Shown: in pieces, positions 50,901 to 61,500 of the stretch
Layout of the letters: every line of letters begins with the position of its first letter
Numbering within the stretch: position 1 is the stretch's first letter
From: Manduca sexta
Lineage: Eukaryota; Arthropoda; Insecta; Lepidoptera; Sphingidae
Length of the DNA stretch: 64,000 nt
Reading direction: 5' to 3'
Assembly: GCF_014839805.1 (NCBI RefSeq)
Contig: NC_051135.1
Span: 13,271,291-13,335,290, forward strand
The notes under the pieces: generated by a model
Databases searched by the model: none
What the model was told of the DNA's origin: nothing
The model's input: only the letters and a program-made list of their open reading frames with translations
Program-made: the position numbers and the translations under genes

Positions 50901-53900
50901 TTTCTCGAGCACTTTACAATGCGTCTTAGTATTCCTATCATTTAGAGATATAGTCTATGCGGCAGCTCTTACAGGAGAGTCCATATAAGAATACCAGCCT
51001 TCCAGACTGCCATCTAAAATATCGATATCTACACATACTTACATATCTTCACATATATCTAATTTATCTCATATAAGGGTCATCGTTGTAAGTTACTGTC
51101 TACTGACCAACACAAAAGCTGTTTACATCGCCTTAACTTTACATACCACTACAAAAACCTAGCAGTCGTATGAAGCCTAAATATGAAGTAAAATTCCCTC
51201 TAAATTAATATGTTCAGTAAAACGTTTAACACCTGTGAATGTTCTAGATAACGATTCGCGCTACAGACCAGGGAACGGACCCAGGACCGCTGTCCACGGA
51301 CATGACGTTCAGAGTTGTTTTTGTGCCCACGCAAGGAGAACCTAGATTCGCGTCCTCAGAACATGCTGTCGCTTTCATAGGTAAGCTACTGTTGCTATTT
51401 CACTTGCATATTATACGAGAATTTTCACGTAGGTTCAGGAAAAGTTCTAAAATGTTCAACTGTTTATTTCAAGATCATTCTGTCCCCTATTACTACAAAT
51501 ATATCTAGATACATTCAGACGATATGTTCCGCTACTTTAAAGTCACCACCGCAACAAAGTCATAATCTACATACTGTAACTGTCTATATGTACACACACA
51601 CCACCACTGGTAACGGCTAACTCACAATCCCATTACAGAAAAGAGTGCCGGCATGGAAGAGTCTCACCAACTTCCTCTAGCACAAGACATCAAGAACCAT
51701 CTCTGTGAAGACGACTGTCACAGCATTTACTATCGTATTATCGGTGAGTATGGTTGAAAATGACTTATTATTCTATAATTTTATTAATCGATTAAGTGCG
51801 GTGCTAATATAGATATCGCAGCGAGTGTAACCTTAATATTACTCTCTTTCATTCTAAAGATAAAAAAATATATAGAAATCTCTTAATCGTGTTTGTTTGA
51901 GTAGATCCTTATCCAGTCTAAAATTATCTACTACGTATCAGATACATAAATAAGTAGCAAGTTCCTATTTAAATAACATTCTGAACTGTAGTTTTGACTT
52001 TTTTTTTATTACTTTCGTGTGTCGGTAGATGGCAACAGCGAGGGTCATTTCGGCCTGGATCCTGTTCGCAACAGGTTGTTCCTGAAGAAAGAGCTGATAA
52101 GAGAACAAAGTGCCTCCCACACTCTGCAAGTGGCGGCTAGTAACTCGCCCGATGGTGGCATTCCACTTCCTGCTTCCATCCTTACTGTCACTGTTACCGT
52201 GAGTAGATGTCAAATTTATAAATTCTGAACACAAATATCTATTATTCTAGTCTTCTCATGAAATGGTGGTATATGAAAGTGGAAAGGTTTCTGTTAAATA
52301 TTTGACTTACCAGTTACCACATAATGAAAAGTAACGTATTAACGACTGCACAGTTTTGACTCATGATTATCGATTTATGCTAGGAGAACTTGTACATTAT
52401 CCACAGTTAAATGTAGAGCTATATTTTGCTCGTATTTTAAAACATAAGTGATACAACTACTAAGTAGAGTAAGTATAAGAGTACTAAATCAACAAATTAA
52501 TTATTTTTTTTCCTAACAGGTGAGGGAGGCAGACCCTCGTCCAGTGTTTGTGAGGGAATTGTACACCGCAGGGATATCCACAGCGGACTCCATCGGCAGA
52601 GAGCTGCTCAGATTACATGTAAGAAAGCATTACTAAACACCGATAGAAGTCAACTAGCGATAATCTCTCGTCAATTGATACCTACTCTATCTAGATGCAA
52701 CTATAGACATTATTATGATCAGGCGCATTAGAACAACTCTGTCTTGCTCCTATAAAAAGCACACTTGTTGATACGGACAAGCAAGCAATTAGGTTACAAA
52801 CAGGCTACATTTTACTTACTATTCTTCAACAGGCGACCCAGTCTGAAGGCGCGGCCATTACTTATGCTATAGACTACGATACAATGGTAGTGGACCCCAG
52901 CCTGGAGGCAGTGAGACAGTCGGCTTTCGTACTGAACGCTCAAACCGGAGTGCTGACGCTTAATATCCAGCCCACGGCCACGATGCATGGACTGTTCAAA
53001 TTCGAAGTCACAGCTACTGACACGGGTGAGTCTTTAGAACATGAGATTTTGATCATTCTGCTACTGATTTCATTTCAACTCCGGTTACATAAATAGTTTT
53101 ATTGCCATTAATGGAATAGCAGGAATAAATGTACGGGATTCCAAACCCTCGCTGCTCAAGTCCGATTCACATGTATAATCATATTTTGTTTATAAATAAC
53201 ACATAATGTTGAGCTCCTTCTTTAAGAAGTAGTAAATTTACTGTTGGGTCGTACAAAATTTTATATAATCCTCGATAATCATGTAATATTTATATCAAAT
53301 ATATCCAGCCGGCGCTCAGGACCGCACCGACGTCACCGTGTACGTGGTATCCTCGCAGAACCGCGTCTACTTCGTGTTCGTCAACACGCTGCAACAGGTC
53401 GAAGACAACAGAGACTTTGTAAGTGAACATAATATTCATTATTATCATCATTATCATCAGCCACAAGATGTATTCTAGGTACTGAAATTCGTATGATAAA
53501 TCGCCTGCATCCAACGAATTCCTTTTAACTTTATCAGGGTATCTATCAGACTTTTAGGTGACCATCCAACGCTGTTCTTGCAAGTAGGGTACGTCACGTC
53601 ATTTGCTCACATATACTGTAAAACATAGATACTTTACATAACCTCACTTCACTTATATCCACGTCGATTTACATCACTTCACCTTCATTTCAATTCCGTT
53701 CACTTTTTATTCCCAGATCGCGGACACCTTCAGCGCTGGGTTCAACATGACCTGCAACATCGACCAAGTGGTGCCCGCCAACGACCCCGTCACCGGCGTG
53801 GCGCTGGAGCACAGCACGCAGATGCGCGGCCACTTCATACGGGACAACGTACCCGTACTCGCTGATGAGATAGAACAGTAAGCATTACGATTTAGAATAA

Positions 53901-55950
53901 TTCTAGACAATCTAATAATAAAAATGTACTGGTTACGGTAATTATTTCAAGGATTAGGTGAATCGAGGTTCATGATAGAATTTTAGTTTTGATTCTCTGT
54001 AATAATGAGGATAATTTAAATCAAAGACTTGAAAACTCTCGTTTAATTTTTTTTTAACTTTCTTACTCAATCCTGAGGGTCTTAAAACCTTTACTCCAGA
54101 AGTATAGAGTTGTTTATGTCCCTGTTACAAATTACTACTCTCAATTTGGAAATGATATATCTCACCGCTTAATTGAGTAACCATTGACTGAACAACTGCT
54201 TCAGGCTATAGTCATTATAATTTTTCTTCAGGATCCGTAGTGACCTAGTCCTCCTGAGCTCGATACAAACAACGCTGGCGGCGCGATCGCTGGTGTTGCA
54301 GGACTTGTTGACCAACTCCAGCCCGGACTCGGCGCCTGACTCGAGCCTCACGGTGTACGTGCTGGCCTCACTGTCTGCTGTGCTCGGTTTCATGTGCCTT
54401 GTGCTACTGCTTACCTTCATCATCAGGACTAGAGCGTGAGTATACATTCTGTCCATATTACCTTCCGGTAAAGATACGCATTGTTGCACGATCACACTCT
54501 TGTTCCGAGGAAATGTTACAACGCGGAAGCAACATTACACCTTCAGCCAAGCAATTAAAAAGCTAAATATGCCGTCAGAATTGTCTTTGAGTTTGAATGA
54601 TATAAAAATGAATGTTATTGCTAAAGATGATAAACGCAGCGCAAAACTTTCTACTTTAAATTTGAAGTGGTATCACCTGAAATGAATTTCCCTCACGCAT
54701 ACACCATACAGTCCTTACTTACATTATCTTATAGATTCACCATTGATATCTATTCTTATGCTTACACTGACTCCAATTGAAACGTAACATTATGTTTTCA
54801 GGCTAAACCGACGGTTGGAAGCCCTGTCGATGACGAAGTACGGCTCACTGGACTCTGGATTGAACCGCGCCGGCATCGCCGCCCCCGGCACCAACAAACA
54901 CACCGTGGAAGGCTCCAACCCTATCTTCAATGAAGCAATAAAGACGCCAGATTTAGATGCCATTAGGTAAGATGGACGCACGCTTATAGTTTACATACTG
55001 TGTTCACAGTGTATTTCCAGAGGTAATTTCTTTTATATTGGTATCTCCTTAGTTTTGTAAGTTGTAACATATTATTCTTCGAAGGAGTCACTTAAATAAT
55101 GATTTCTTAAATTAAATTAAATTCGGATTTTACGTACATTTTACAATTCTACAAAATTTTGTGGTAGATATCATAACTTTGACATTTCGAACGACCAACA
55201 CCTCAATCAAGAAGAAGAAGAAGACGTAGCGTAGGTAGGCCTCCCACGAGATGGACCGACGCCTTGGTGAGGGTCACCGGAGTCCGATTGATGAGGGCGG
55301 CCCAGAACCGGTCCCTGCGGCGCTCAATGGGGGAGGCCTATGTCCAGTAGTGAATGATTCCCGGCTGAAATGATAACACTTCAATCCCCCCGCGACCATG
55401 AAGGCTGCAGTCTTCGAAAAAACAAGAAAAACATATAATATAGAAAACCGCGATTAATCCGAAAAATAGTTTAAAATAAAGTCTATAAATAGTTTGTGTG
55501 GTCGTCAATAATCAATTTCTAGCGGGCAATAGAGTTAAAATATAGCACAATACTGTACTTTCTATGTTTAATACATCTGCATAATGTATCTTTTATTAAC
55601 AGCGAGGGTTCCAACGACTCTGATCTGATCGGCATCGAAGATCTTCCGCACTTTGGCAACGTCTTCATGGATCCTGAGGTGAACGAAAAGGCAAATGGTT
55701 ATGTAAGTTAATATTTATTTCAAGCGGATTATAAAGGGCCGTATTACCTCATGCTAGATTATTTTTCAAATCTTAAGGCCATAATCACAATCTATGTTCC
55801 TGGACGTTCAATTCTAAAGATATATTTTAAATTCGTATTTAATTTACATTTTTATTCCAGCCCGAAGTCGCAAACCACAACAACAACTTCGCTTTCAACC
55901 CGACTCCCTTCTCGCCTGAGTTCGTTAACGGACAGTTCAGAAAGATCTAG
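35925..55950 (+). CDS. Midgut cadherin Bt-R1-type (Bt toxin receptor cadherin), 34 exons, with two 1-base frameshifts
   Basis: A type-I membrane cadherin of the midgut brush border. In Manduca it is the receptor for Cry1A toxins. Exon ends: 35925-35991, 37295-37366, 37919-38077, 38721-38832, 39618-39765, 40671-40907, 41568-41766, 42053-42342, 42553-42726, 42940-43133, 43389-43507, 43843-43944, 44097-44266, 44558-44736, 45141-45315, 45634-45836, 46582-46723, 47209-47409, 47920-48041, 48588-48803, 49810-49935, 50208-50328, 50682-50779, 51248-51380, 51639-51743, 52029-52198, 52520-52618, 52833-53025, 53309-53418, 53717-53877, 54232-54435, 54802-54966, 55603-55702, 55861-55950. All introns are GT/AG and the phases agree. 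The total, less two surplus bases, is 1717 codons. Signal peptide MAVDVRIAAFLLVF to about residue 22. About 12 cadherin repeats with calcium motifs (DDNAPI, DMNDNAPVW, DVNDNAPEL). A membrane-proximal domain, a transmembrane helix (LASLSAVLGFMCLVLLL, exon 31) and a short cytoplasmic tail follow. Known toxin-contact segments HITDTNNK (exon 17) and IPLPASILTVTV (exon 26) are present. Extra bases in exons 11 and 16 break the frame as written. Confidence 0.97.
36097..36932 (+). mobile_element. Retroelement fragment in cadherin intron 1
   Basis: It starts ctagcttccgcccgcagc followed by ttcgcccgcgtgg, and ends with a conserved 3' block: aagtttcgttaaaatccgtc, gagtagtttttg, then a cagacagaca run and aaaattttac. 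Same family as 17692 and 27792 but longer. No intact reading frame. Confidence 0.6.
36781..36807 (+). repeat. (ACAG)n microsatellite
   Basis: Between six and seven uninterrupted ACAG units inside the retroelement 3' block, at the place where related elements carry two or three units. It probably expanded after insertion. Confidence 0.9.
38483..38690 (+). repeat. Repeat of the 'ccccgaagggg' family in cadherin intron 3
   Basis: Blocks tatccccgaaggggttagc, cacttttcgccatg, aggcaagcctata-cgccata and actttgtccgacccaggattc match the family. The copy ends about 30 bases before the exon at 38721. Confidence 0.6.
39140..39430 (-). repeat. Antisense copy of the 'aaggctgcaaagtcttcgaaac' repeat
   Basis: gtttccaagactttacagcc followed by ttcatg-tcac is the reverse complement of the family core. 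The rest is strongly diverged. Confidence 0.45.
41307..41475 (-). mobile_element. SINE copy, antisense, truncated, in cadherin intron 6
   Basis: It shares cctcctctactactgagat, ggattaggccttagtccgcc and acgctggcctag with the SINE family in reverse complement. Confidence 0.65.
43538..43803 (+). repeat. Interspersed repeat shared with XYLB intron
   Basis: Second copy of the element described at 2985-3250. It lies in the intron between cadherin exons 11 and 12 and ends about 40 bases before exon 12. Confidence 0.6.
46223..46402 (+). repeat. Repeat of the 'aaggctgcaaagtcttcgaaac' family
   Basis: Close relative of 20340-20530 (aaaatgtaggtagatattgt, gaaggctgcaaagtcttcg, ataaaaccgcgataaaatcc, attcgcgtaaacata). 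It lies in the intron before cadherin exon 17. Confidence 0.65.
46795..47097 (+). repeat. Dispersed lepidopteran repeat with internal hairpin
   Basis: The blocks gatggtaagtgatac, ccatcccgagacatgatatg, cttattatgtccagtagtta, cactggccacaatgttcttc and ggcggcagaaatagacattg are those of an element found widely in moth genomes. Within it, gtggaataccaaa and its exact reverse complement tttggtattccac form a 13-bp stem (46891-46922). The 108-aa open frame over it is a shadow. Confidence 0.6.
48231..48527 (+). mobile_element. Non-autonomous Helitron-like element
   Basis: The segment starts TCTCTTATATATAAAAATGA directly after an A and ends CTAG directly before a T, as Helitrons do. A short stem (agacg-ggataa-cgtct) lies about a dozen bases before the end, followed by gtcgggtcaa. 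Length 297 bp and no coding capacity, so it must depend on another element. It sits between cadherin exons 19 and 20, about 60 bases from the latter. Confidence 0.55.
48831..49152 (+). mobile_element. SINE copy, near full-length, in cadherin intron 20
   Basis: Head gcgatagcccagttgg with a diverged box B (agattcagatccc), body and AT-rich tail match 11597-11926. Same strand as the cadherin. Confidence 0.75.
53440..53600 (-). mobile_element. RTE-type LINE 3' end, antisense, diverged
   Basis: It begins with a cattatcatcatcag-like run (reverse of the gatgat tail) and contains ctgcatccaacgaattcc and gaccatccaacgctg. These are the antisense of the RTE C-terminal coding blocks. Too diverged to translate. 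Confidence 0.45.
55145..55480 (+). repeat. 'aaggctgcaaagtcttcgaaac' repeat interrupted by a LINE insertion
   Basis: The left part (ttgtggtagatatcataact, cgaacgaccaacacctcaatc) and the right part (aacacttcaatcc, gcgaccatgaaggctgcag, ccgcgattaatcc) are one family copy split by 166 bp. It lies in the intron before cadherin exon 33. Confidence 0.65.
55209..55374 (+). mobile_element. RTE-type LINE 3' end with target-site duplication
   Basis: The plus strand encodes PPTRWTDALVRVTGVRLMRA, then RRSMGEAYVQ, the C-terminal end of an RTE reverse transcriptase, followed by gaaatgat. It is flanked by a 12-bp duplication, aacacctcaatc at 55197-55208 and aacacttcaatc at 55375-55386, with one mismatch. The host is an older repeat, which fixes the order of insertion. 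Confidence 0.75.
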
Positions 55951-56166
55951 AAGATAACAACACTAGTTAAGATCATTAATTTTGGAGTTTGGAATTAAGA
56001 TTTTTGAAAGGATAGTTGTGATAAGCCTGTGATTTTTAAAACTGTAATTGAAAAAAAAATTGAGACCTCCATTTAAGCTCTTGCTCTCATCTCATCAAAT
56101 TTTATAAAATGCCATTAGTCATTAAGATACTCAATTTAATTTAAGATTATTTAAGATATTATGTAA

Positions 56167-56172
56167 AATAAA
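56167..56172 (+). promoter_or_regulatory. Cadherin polyadenylation signal (AATAAA)
   Basis: The first canonical AATAAA after the cadherin stop, giving a 3' UTR of about 240 bases. An AT-rich stretch follows. Confidence 0.6.
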
Positions 56173-56346
56173 TATATTTATTTTATTAAAAATATTTAAA
56201 CCAACTGTCTTTTTAATTCGCATATTCCATAAAAGAGTGAAAATCAAAATTATACTTAATTCTTTAATTACCATATTATATATTATTATCACCTTATGTA
56301 AACTATACACGCTACGGTCTACCGGAGAGGTCGTCTGTGCAGATAT

Positions 56347-57220
56347 GCCTTTTTTTTTTTTTTTTTTTTTTCTCGGTGAAAGTGCCTTATTACTACCGCC
56401 CAGCCTTCGTGGGGGGCGACTGAGCGGTTATGCTGGGGTAACCGTGCCTTACGGCCCGGCGTTGAGCCGCCCGGATTTGATAGTGACCTTCGGGCGACCG
56501 CCGGGCCGAGTCCCTAACCCTATACCTATACAACTTAACCTATGCACGGCCTACCAGCTAAAACTCCGCGGTGACCCTCTTCGGCGCATTAGGGACGGCT
56601 GCGGGCTTCCTCTGACGTTGAAGTGTCTAGTCTGCGACCGCAGCCGCCCCTGCGCGGTGCCGCCTTGCGGCCCGTTTCCTATTGGCTCAGAAGCCCCCGC
56701 GCACCGAAGGACGCCCTCGGCGTCTACGGCAACTACACACTGCCGTCCATCCCGGGGGTCAACCGACAAATGTGCAAAGATGCACAGAAATGCACTAGGG
56801 CGGACAGCCCCCTACTGTCCGCCGACGACCCCCTTCGTGGCCCCTATTAGTCGACAGTCTTACGACAGGCAGGGGATACCGTGGTGGAATTCTCCAAACG
56901 CTCCCATTCCACAGGGCGGGTGCAGGTATGCCTGCGCAGGTGTCAAATCAATTGAAAGAATTGATTTTCGATTCTGCGGCCGGTCTATTCCCACATTTCG
57001 GTCTACCGGCGCAGGCATACCTGCACTTGTGGACCTATCCGATGGACTGTAGCATGTATGGCAGCCATTAGAACTTTAGTTCATCTGATGCACCGGCGCA
57101 TGCGTCCTGCAGTTCCCGTCTTTTCTATTTCCTGATGGACTGCACAGGCTGTACGCCCCAGTCCAAAGAGAATTATAATACATGCCCCAGTCACAGTCAG
57201 TTCCACACCTTCGCGCGAGA
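56347..57220 (-). mobile_element. GC-rich retroelement fragment, antisense (poly-T at left)
   Basis: A run of about 24 T at the left edge reads as a poly-A tail on the minus strand. It is followed by GC-rich sequence quite unlike its surroundings. Part of it (ctcggtgaaagtgcc to the block ctcttcggcgcattaggga) recurs in diverged form at 57590-57860. A non-LTR retroelement 3' part or a long SINE is likely. The broken minus-strand frames were not assigned to a clade. Confidence 0.5.
56920..57026. repeat. 18-bp perfect inverted repeat
   Basis: gtgcaggtatgcctgcgc at 56920-56937 is the exact reverse complement of 57009-57026, with 71 bases between. It lies inside the GC-rich retroelement fragment. 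Confidence 0.85.
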
Positions 57221-57589
57221 CAGAAGGTCGGATAATACTTCAGATCATTTATTAATGCGTCGTGTATAAAAAATGGCCCTCGTGCATCAACTTAACCGAG
57301 GCTTTTTTTTAAAAGAAAATCGTATGAAATTTTGTTTAAAATACAAATCAAAGATGCTGTATTGATTGAAAACCATTAATCACAGAGATATAAAAAAAGA
57401 TTTTAATTTTGATTTTTTTGTTAAGCCTCATTTAGACGGATCAATTATTGGTAAAAATAGTCGTACGCGATTGTTGCTTTGTACAATTAGGTCCTGTCTG
57501 AATATTCACAATAACTATGCTATTTTTTCCCGCGCTGACGTATACGAGTCTACGTTATAAAAAATATTATAAAATGGATTATTGCTAGA

Positions 57590-57860
57590 AATAATCGCTT
57601 TGCCTTTCTTTTCGCGGGGAAAAAACGCTTTGTCGCTACCACCACTTGTTGAGTGGGTGAAACTGTTATGTTGGTTTCATAAATCTTACGGCGCAATGTC
57701 GACACTCGGGAGTATAGCATTATCCGAGCGAGGTTTGGACAGAGACCCCATCCCCTGGATACCTCATACCCTATACCGGCATACCAACCAAAACCCGCGG
57801 TGGCCTTCTTCGGCGCATACGGGACGGCCCCGAGCAGCTATCTTATTGCACTAAGATGCT
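57590..57860 (-). mobile_element. Second, diverged copy of the GC-rich retroelement
   Basis: Blocks ccgcggtggccttcttcggc, gcatacgggacgg, tcttacggcg and the initial ttttcgcggggaaaaaacgc correspond in order to 56370-56610. Shorter and more diverged. Confidence 0.5.
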
Positions 57861-58523
57861 CGGAACCGTCCCTGAAATAATCGCTTCGGCTACATGAGGC
57901 TTTACATATAATTAAATAATTAAATCTTTTTTAAATAAATATAATACTTTTTGCTATTCTAACACTTCCATATAATTATAATTCTCTTTGCTGTCACTGC
58001 ACATTGAATTCTAATGTCATCATATTTTAATGCAGTAATATTTTGCACAAAGAGAAAAAAAGAAAAAATTTCGTCTTTGTATATTTTAAAAACTAGCTTG
58101 TGCGTCTACTTATTGTACAAAATATTCAGTATCCGTCGAAAATACATGATGCCGTTCAAAAAGCATCATTGTCAACTGGGCCTTGGTAAATTTTTGTCAA
58201 TCTTAGAAAAACTTTAGAGTAGTGATTCACATTACATAGCGAGGTTATTTTTAAATCGATAGGACAAATTACAGAATTAACAACTGCCATAATAAGAATT
58301 ACTAGGAATTTGGGTGTATAGTTATTTATATCCTGGAACTGATATTTTATTTTTTATTTATTTATTTCTACATACAACTATTTTACAGGTAATACCCAAT
58401 AATCAATACACCTACTTTGGGCCTCGGTAGGTTAACATAGGATCGTTTTCAGTTATACCATTATCATCTCATGGTCGATGTCTTTTCGGTTTAACGCTGC
58501 GTCCTTATACCTTAAAGTCGCCT

Positions 58524-61500
58524 ATGAATCCATGGTCTAAAACGTATACCACAAAAAAGAGTAATACTCACGTAGGTTCTGACAGTATGCTGTTAAAGAA
58601 GCCTGGCTTGTGGGCGAACTTATACCGCAGCATGAGAAAGATGTGTCAGGTGGCGCAGTACCACCCGGACACCTACGATCACTTCCGTAGCTACCCTGCC
58701 GTGGTGGCTGAGAGGCAGCGGCAACTCTACGAAGGTGACAAGAACCTGATACATCCACTCAGCTTAGTCAGGTACTGAGTCTGTTATGAGTTGTTGGGTA
58801 GAGAAATACTTGTAAATTAAAATTTATTTAACTATTCAAAAGCTAAGACCACTGCTACGTGTTTTACAATTATTTTTTTTATAATGCATTAACCCTCTAA
58901 TAACCCATAGATTTACAAACCATTAAGAAATCCCATTGTAGATATTATTTTTCCTTTTCATGTTTATTGTAGTATCTACCTTTGCAAATGATTATAACAA
59001 GTCTGTATCCTACTACAAAAGTCTCACATGCCGCGTCTTAGCTCAAATATCTATGATTAAGTAATAAGTTAACATGGCAATAAGTAAAAAATATATCTAA
59101 TTGCCATGTTAAACTTTTCTATTTGATAATATTTTTTCTTTTAATTCTGCAGCTTATGCTGGCACACCATAATGGCGTTCGTGAACCTGATGCACATGTT
59201 TATTTCAACGCTACGCTTGTTCTTCGTACTGACCCCCCCGCGTACACAAACGGTCCACGCTATCGACAAAGTCTTGCTAGCATTTCACGCGCTGTGCTTC
59301 CTCGATATACTGTTTAATTTCAACATTGGATACACTGAGAAGGAGTCTTCGCACATTGTCATGAAGAGACGAAAAATTGTTTGGTATTATTAATTAACAA
59401 TCTATCCAAGATGTTTATACAATTTACCATGATAATATCCGTTCTTAATTAATTATAAAGGCAAGCCAATCGAGCACAAATACGATAATAATAATATAAT
59501 AAAACGATAATAATTATATTATCGCTTTATTAGTTATTTAGTTATTAAACTAAAGTACGAATTTCAACCCAAAAATTCGGTAAAATTTTGCATGACTAAT
59601 CTCGGAATCAAATCTATGGTTTCATATATATAGGTATTATTATCTTCCACAACATTTTCGTCCCACCCACACTGGTAGAGATGACTTCAATTACCACTGA
59701 CATTTACTAGCCACTACCTGCGCCGCTGGTTTCTGTTGGACCTGGCGTCGTGTCTGCCCGTAGCTTTCGTACTCCTGTATTTAGACCTGAAGGACACCCA
59801 GTGCCTTCTTTTCGCCCACATCCTACCCTTACTGCGGACACCGCGACTCTACACGGCTCTCATTGATGTGAAAGTTTTTACGAAGGTACTCCTTGTTATT
59901 ATTTATATTTTGAAAAAAAAAATAGTTTGCGCAATATAAAGTTCAAACGTCATCCCGTTTTATGACGAAAATACGAAGGTACTACGAGTGCAAAACTCAC
60001 TGGTAAACACCCCAGTGGCATTTAGGTATTTTAAGGCCATGTTATAAATTGCCTTCAACAATGCATCTTACTTTTATGACGGTTTTCTTAGCGACCCCGT
60101 ACTTGCTTAAAGCAGCGAGGCTATTAGCAACAACTTGATCAACATCTTGTAGATGTAATGTGGTAATGAGTATCGTTTGTGATAATGGTGTGCAGATCTT
60201 CACCCGCTCGTACATATGGTACGGTATGATGCGACATGCCATGTTATTTGTGATGACAGCACACTGGTGCACATGCTTCGTCTACCTGCCACCAGTCCTC
60301 TGTTATTACTGTAAGATTTCTTAAAATATTTGTTTATTCATTGTTTACCTACCTGCTGCACTCAAAAGGTGAAAATACTGCGCCCAAAAAAGCCTATCTA
60401 GAAGAGAATAAAAGAGAACTTAGTTCCGATAGCGAAACCGGAGAAGACTTTTAAATATATCTGCTCTTGCCACTTTATTCGTTCCAATTTATAATTTAAA
60501 TGTTGGTGATTCTCAAAACTATATTAAATTTCAGGGTACGGTAAAATTCCATGGAAGTACAATCGATTCCTCAAAGATCCAGACAGAGATTTATGGAATA
60601 TTGACTTGCAAAATCGCTACAGAAAGGGAATGTTCATAGTATTATCGTCTTTTTTCGGTGAATCTGCTATTCCTTATTTTAAAAATATAAACTTTTAAGA
60701 GTAATGCTAGAGTGATTATGAGAGAATGGACCTGCTAGAAAAATTATTAAATATTTACAAGGATGAAAGGCCTATCAACTAGCTAATATCATCTTATATA
60801 GCCCTAAATTCTGAGGCGTACTCTCAACTACTTCCCAACAGCGTGGTATTATGTTATCAGGGACTGGGTTCTCGATGTTCCGCGCATCTGAGCCAGAGGA
60901 GATAGTGATACACGCCTTAATCATACTCTACTCCGCCATGTTCATGGTGTACACTTTAGGTAAGTGACTATTTCATTATTTTGCCGCCGCTATGTTAGGA
61001 AGGGAAGTCGACAATTAATATTTCCAACTCCTTCCTATATTTTTATTTGAATAATTTCGTTACGGGATAAAGACAAACCAATTTTCCATAAGCCTCGCCG
61101 ACCTTCACTGCTGGGTGTCATAAAATGCATGCCACTTCCGATCTTGGCTTACAGGAGTTGTAGTGGTGGTTGTGAGGGCGGGAAACTCTCTGATACACTT
61201 AAGGTAAGTGAACACCCCCCCTCTCCCGCCGCGGAGGCCTCTGACCCCCGTCTAGATTTTAAGTAAGTAAGTACCTACTTTTGCATGTACTACTTGTGTT
61301 GAACTGTTGAGACTACCTATATAAAAATTACGATTTTTATCCCCAAGACCACAAGAAAAAAAAGACCAAAGTATGAGATGTTGTCCATAAAATAAACACG
61401 TTACATTAGATCATGTAAAGTGTTTATTTTATACATAGCTTTGTTGTTTTATTATAAATAACTTATTTCTGCTACTTTAGTGTTACTCTTGAAAGTCTAC

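Larger units (their letters stand above)
55951..58452. other. Intergenic region between cadherin and the channel gene
   Basis: It holds the cadherin 3' UTR and polyadenylation signal, then GC-rich retroelement debris (56347-57220 and 57590-57860), then AT-rich DNA. The 271-codon open frame at 56237-57052 runs across a poly-T tract and retroelement sequence in the antisense direction. I do not treat it as a gene. Confidence 0.6.

Noticed and set aside
56237..57052. 271-codon open frame on the plus strand
   Set aside because: It runs through a poly-T tract and GC-rich retroelement sequence in the antisense direction. No domain or splice support was seen.
60841..60860. Acceptor at 60850 region (cccaacag) for the channel pore exon
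   Set aside because: It does not fit the phase-1 donor at 60657. The acceptor gttatcag ending at 60860 restores the frame and gives a sensible pore helix.
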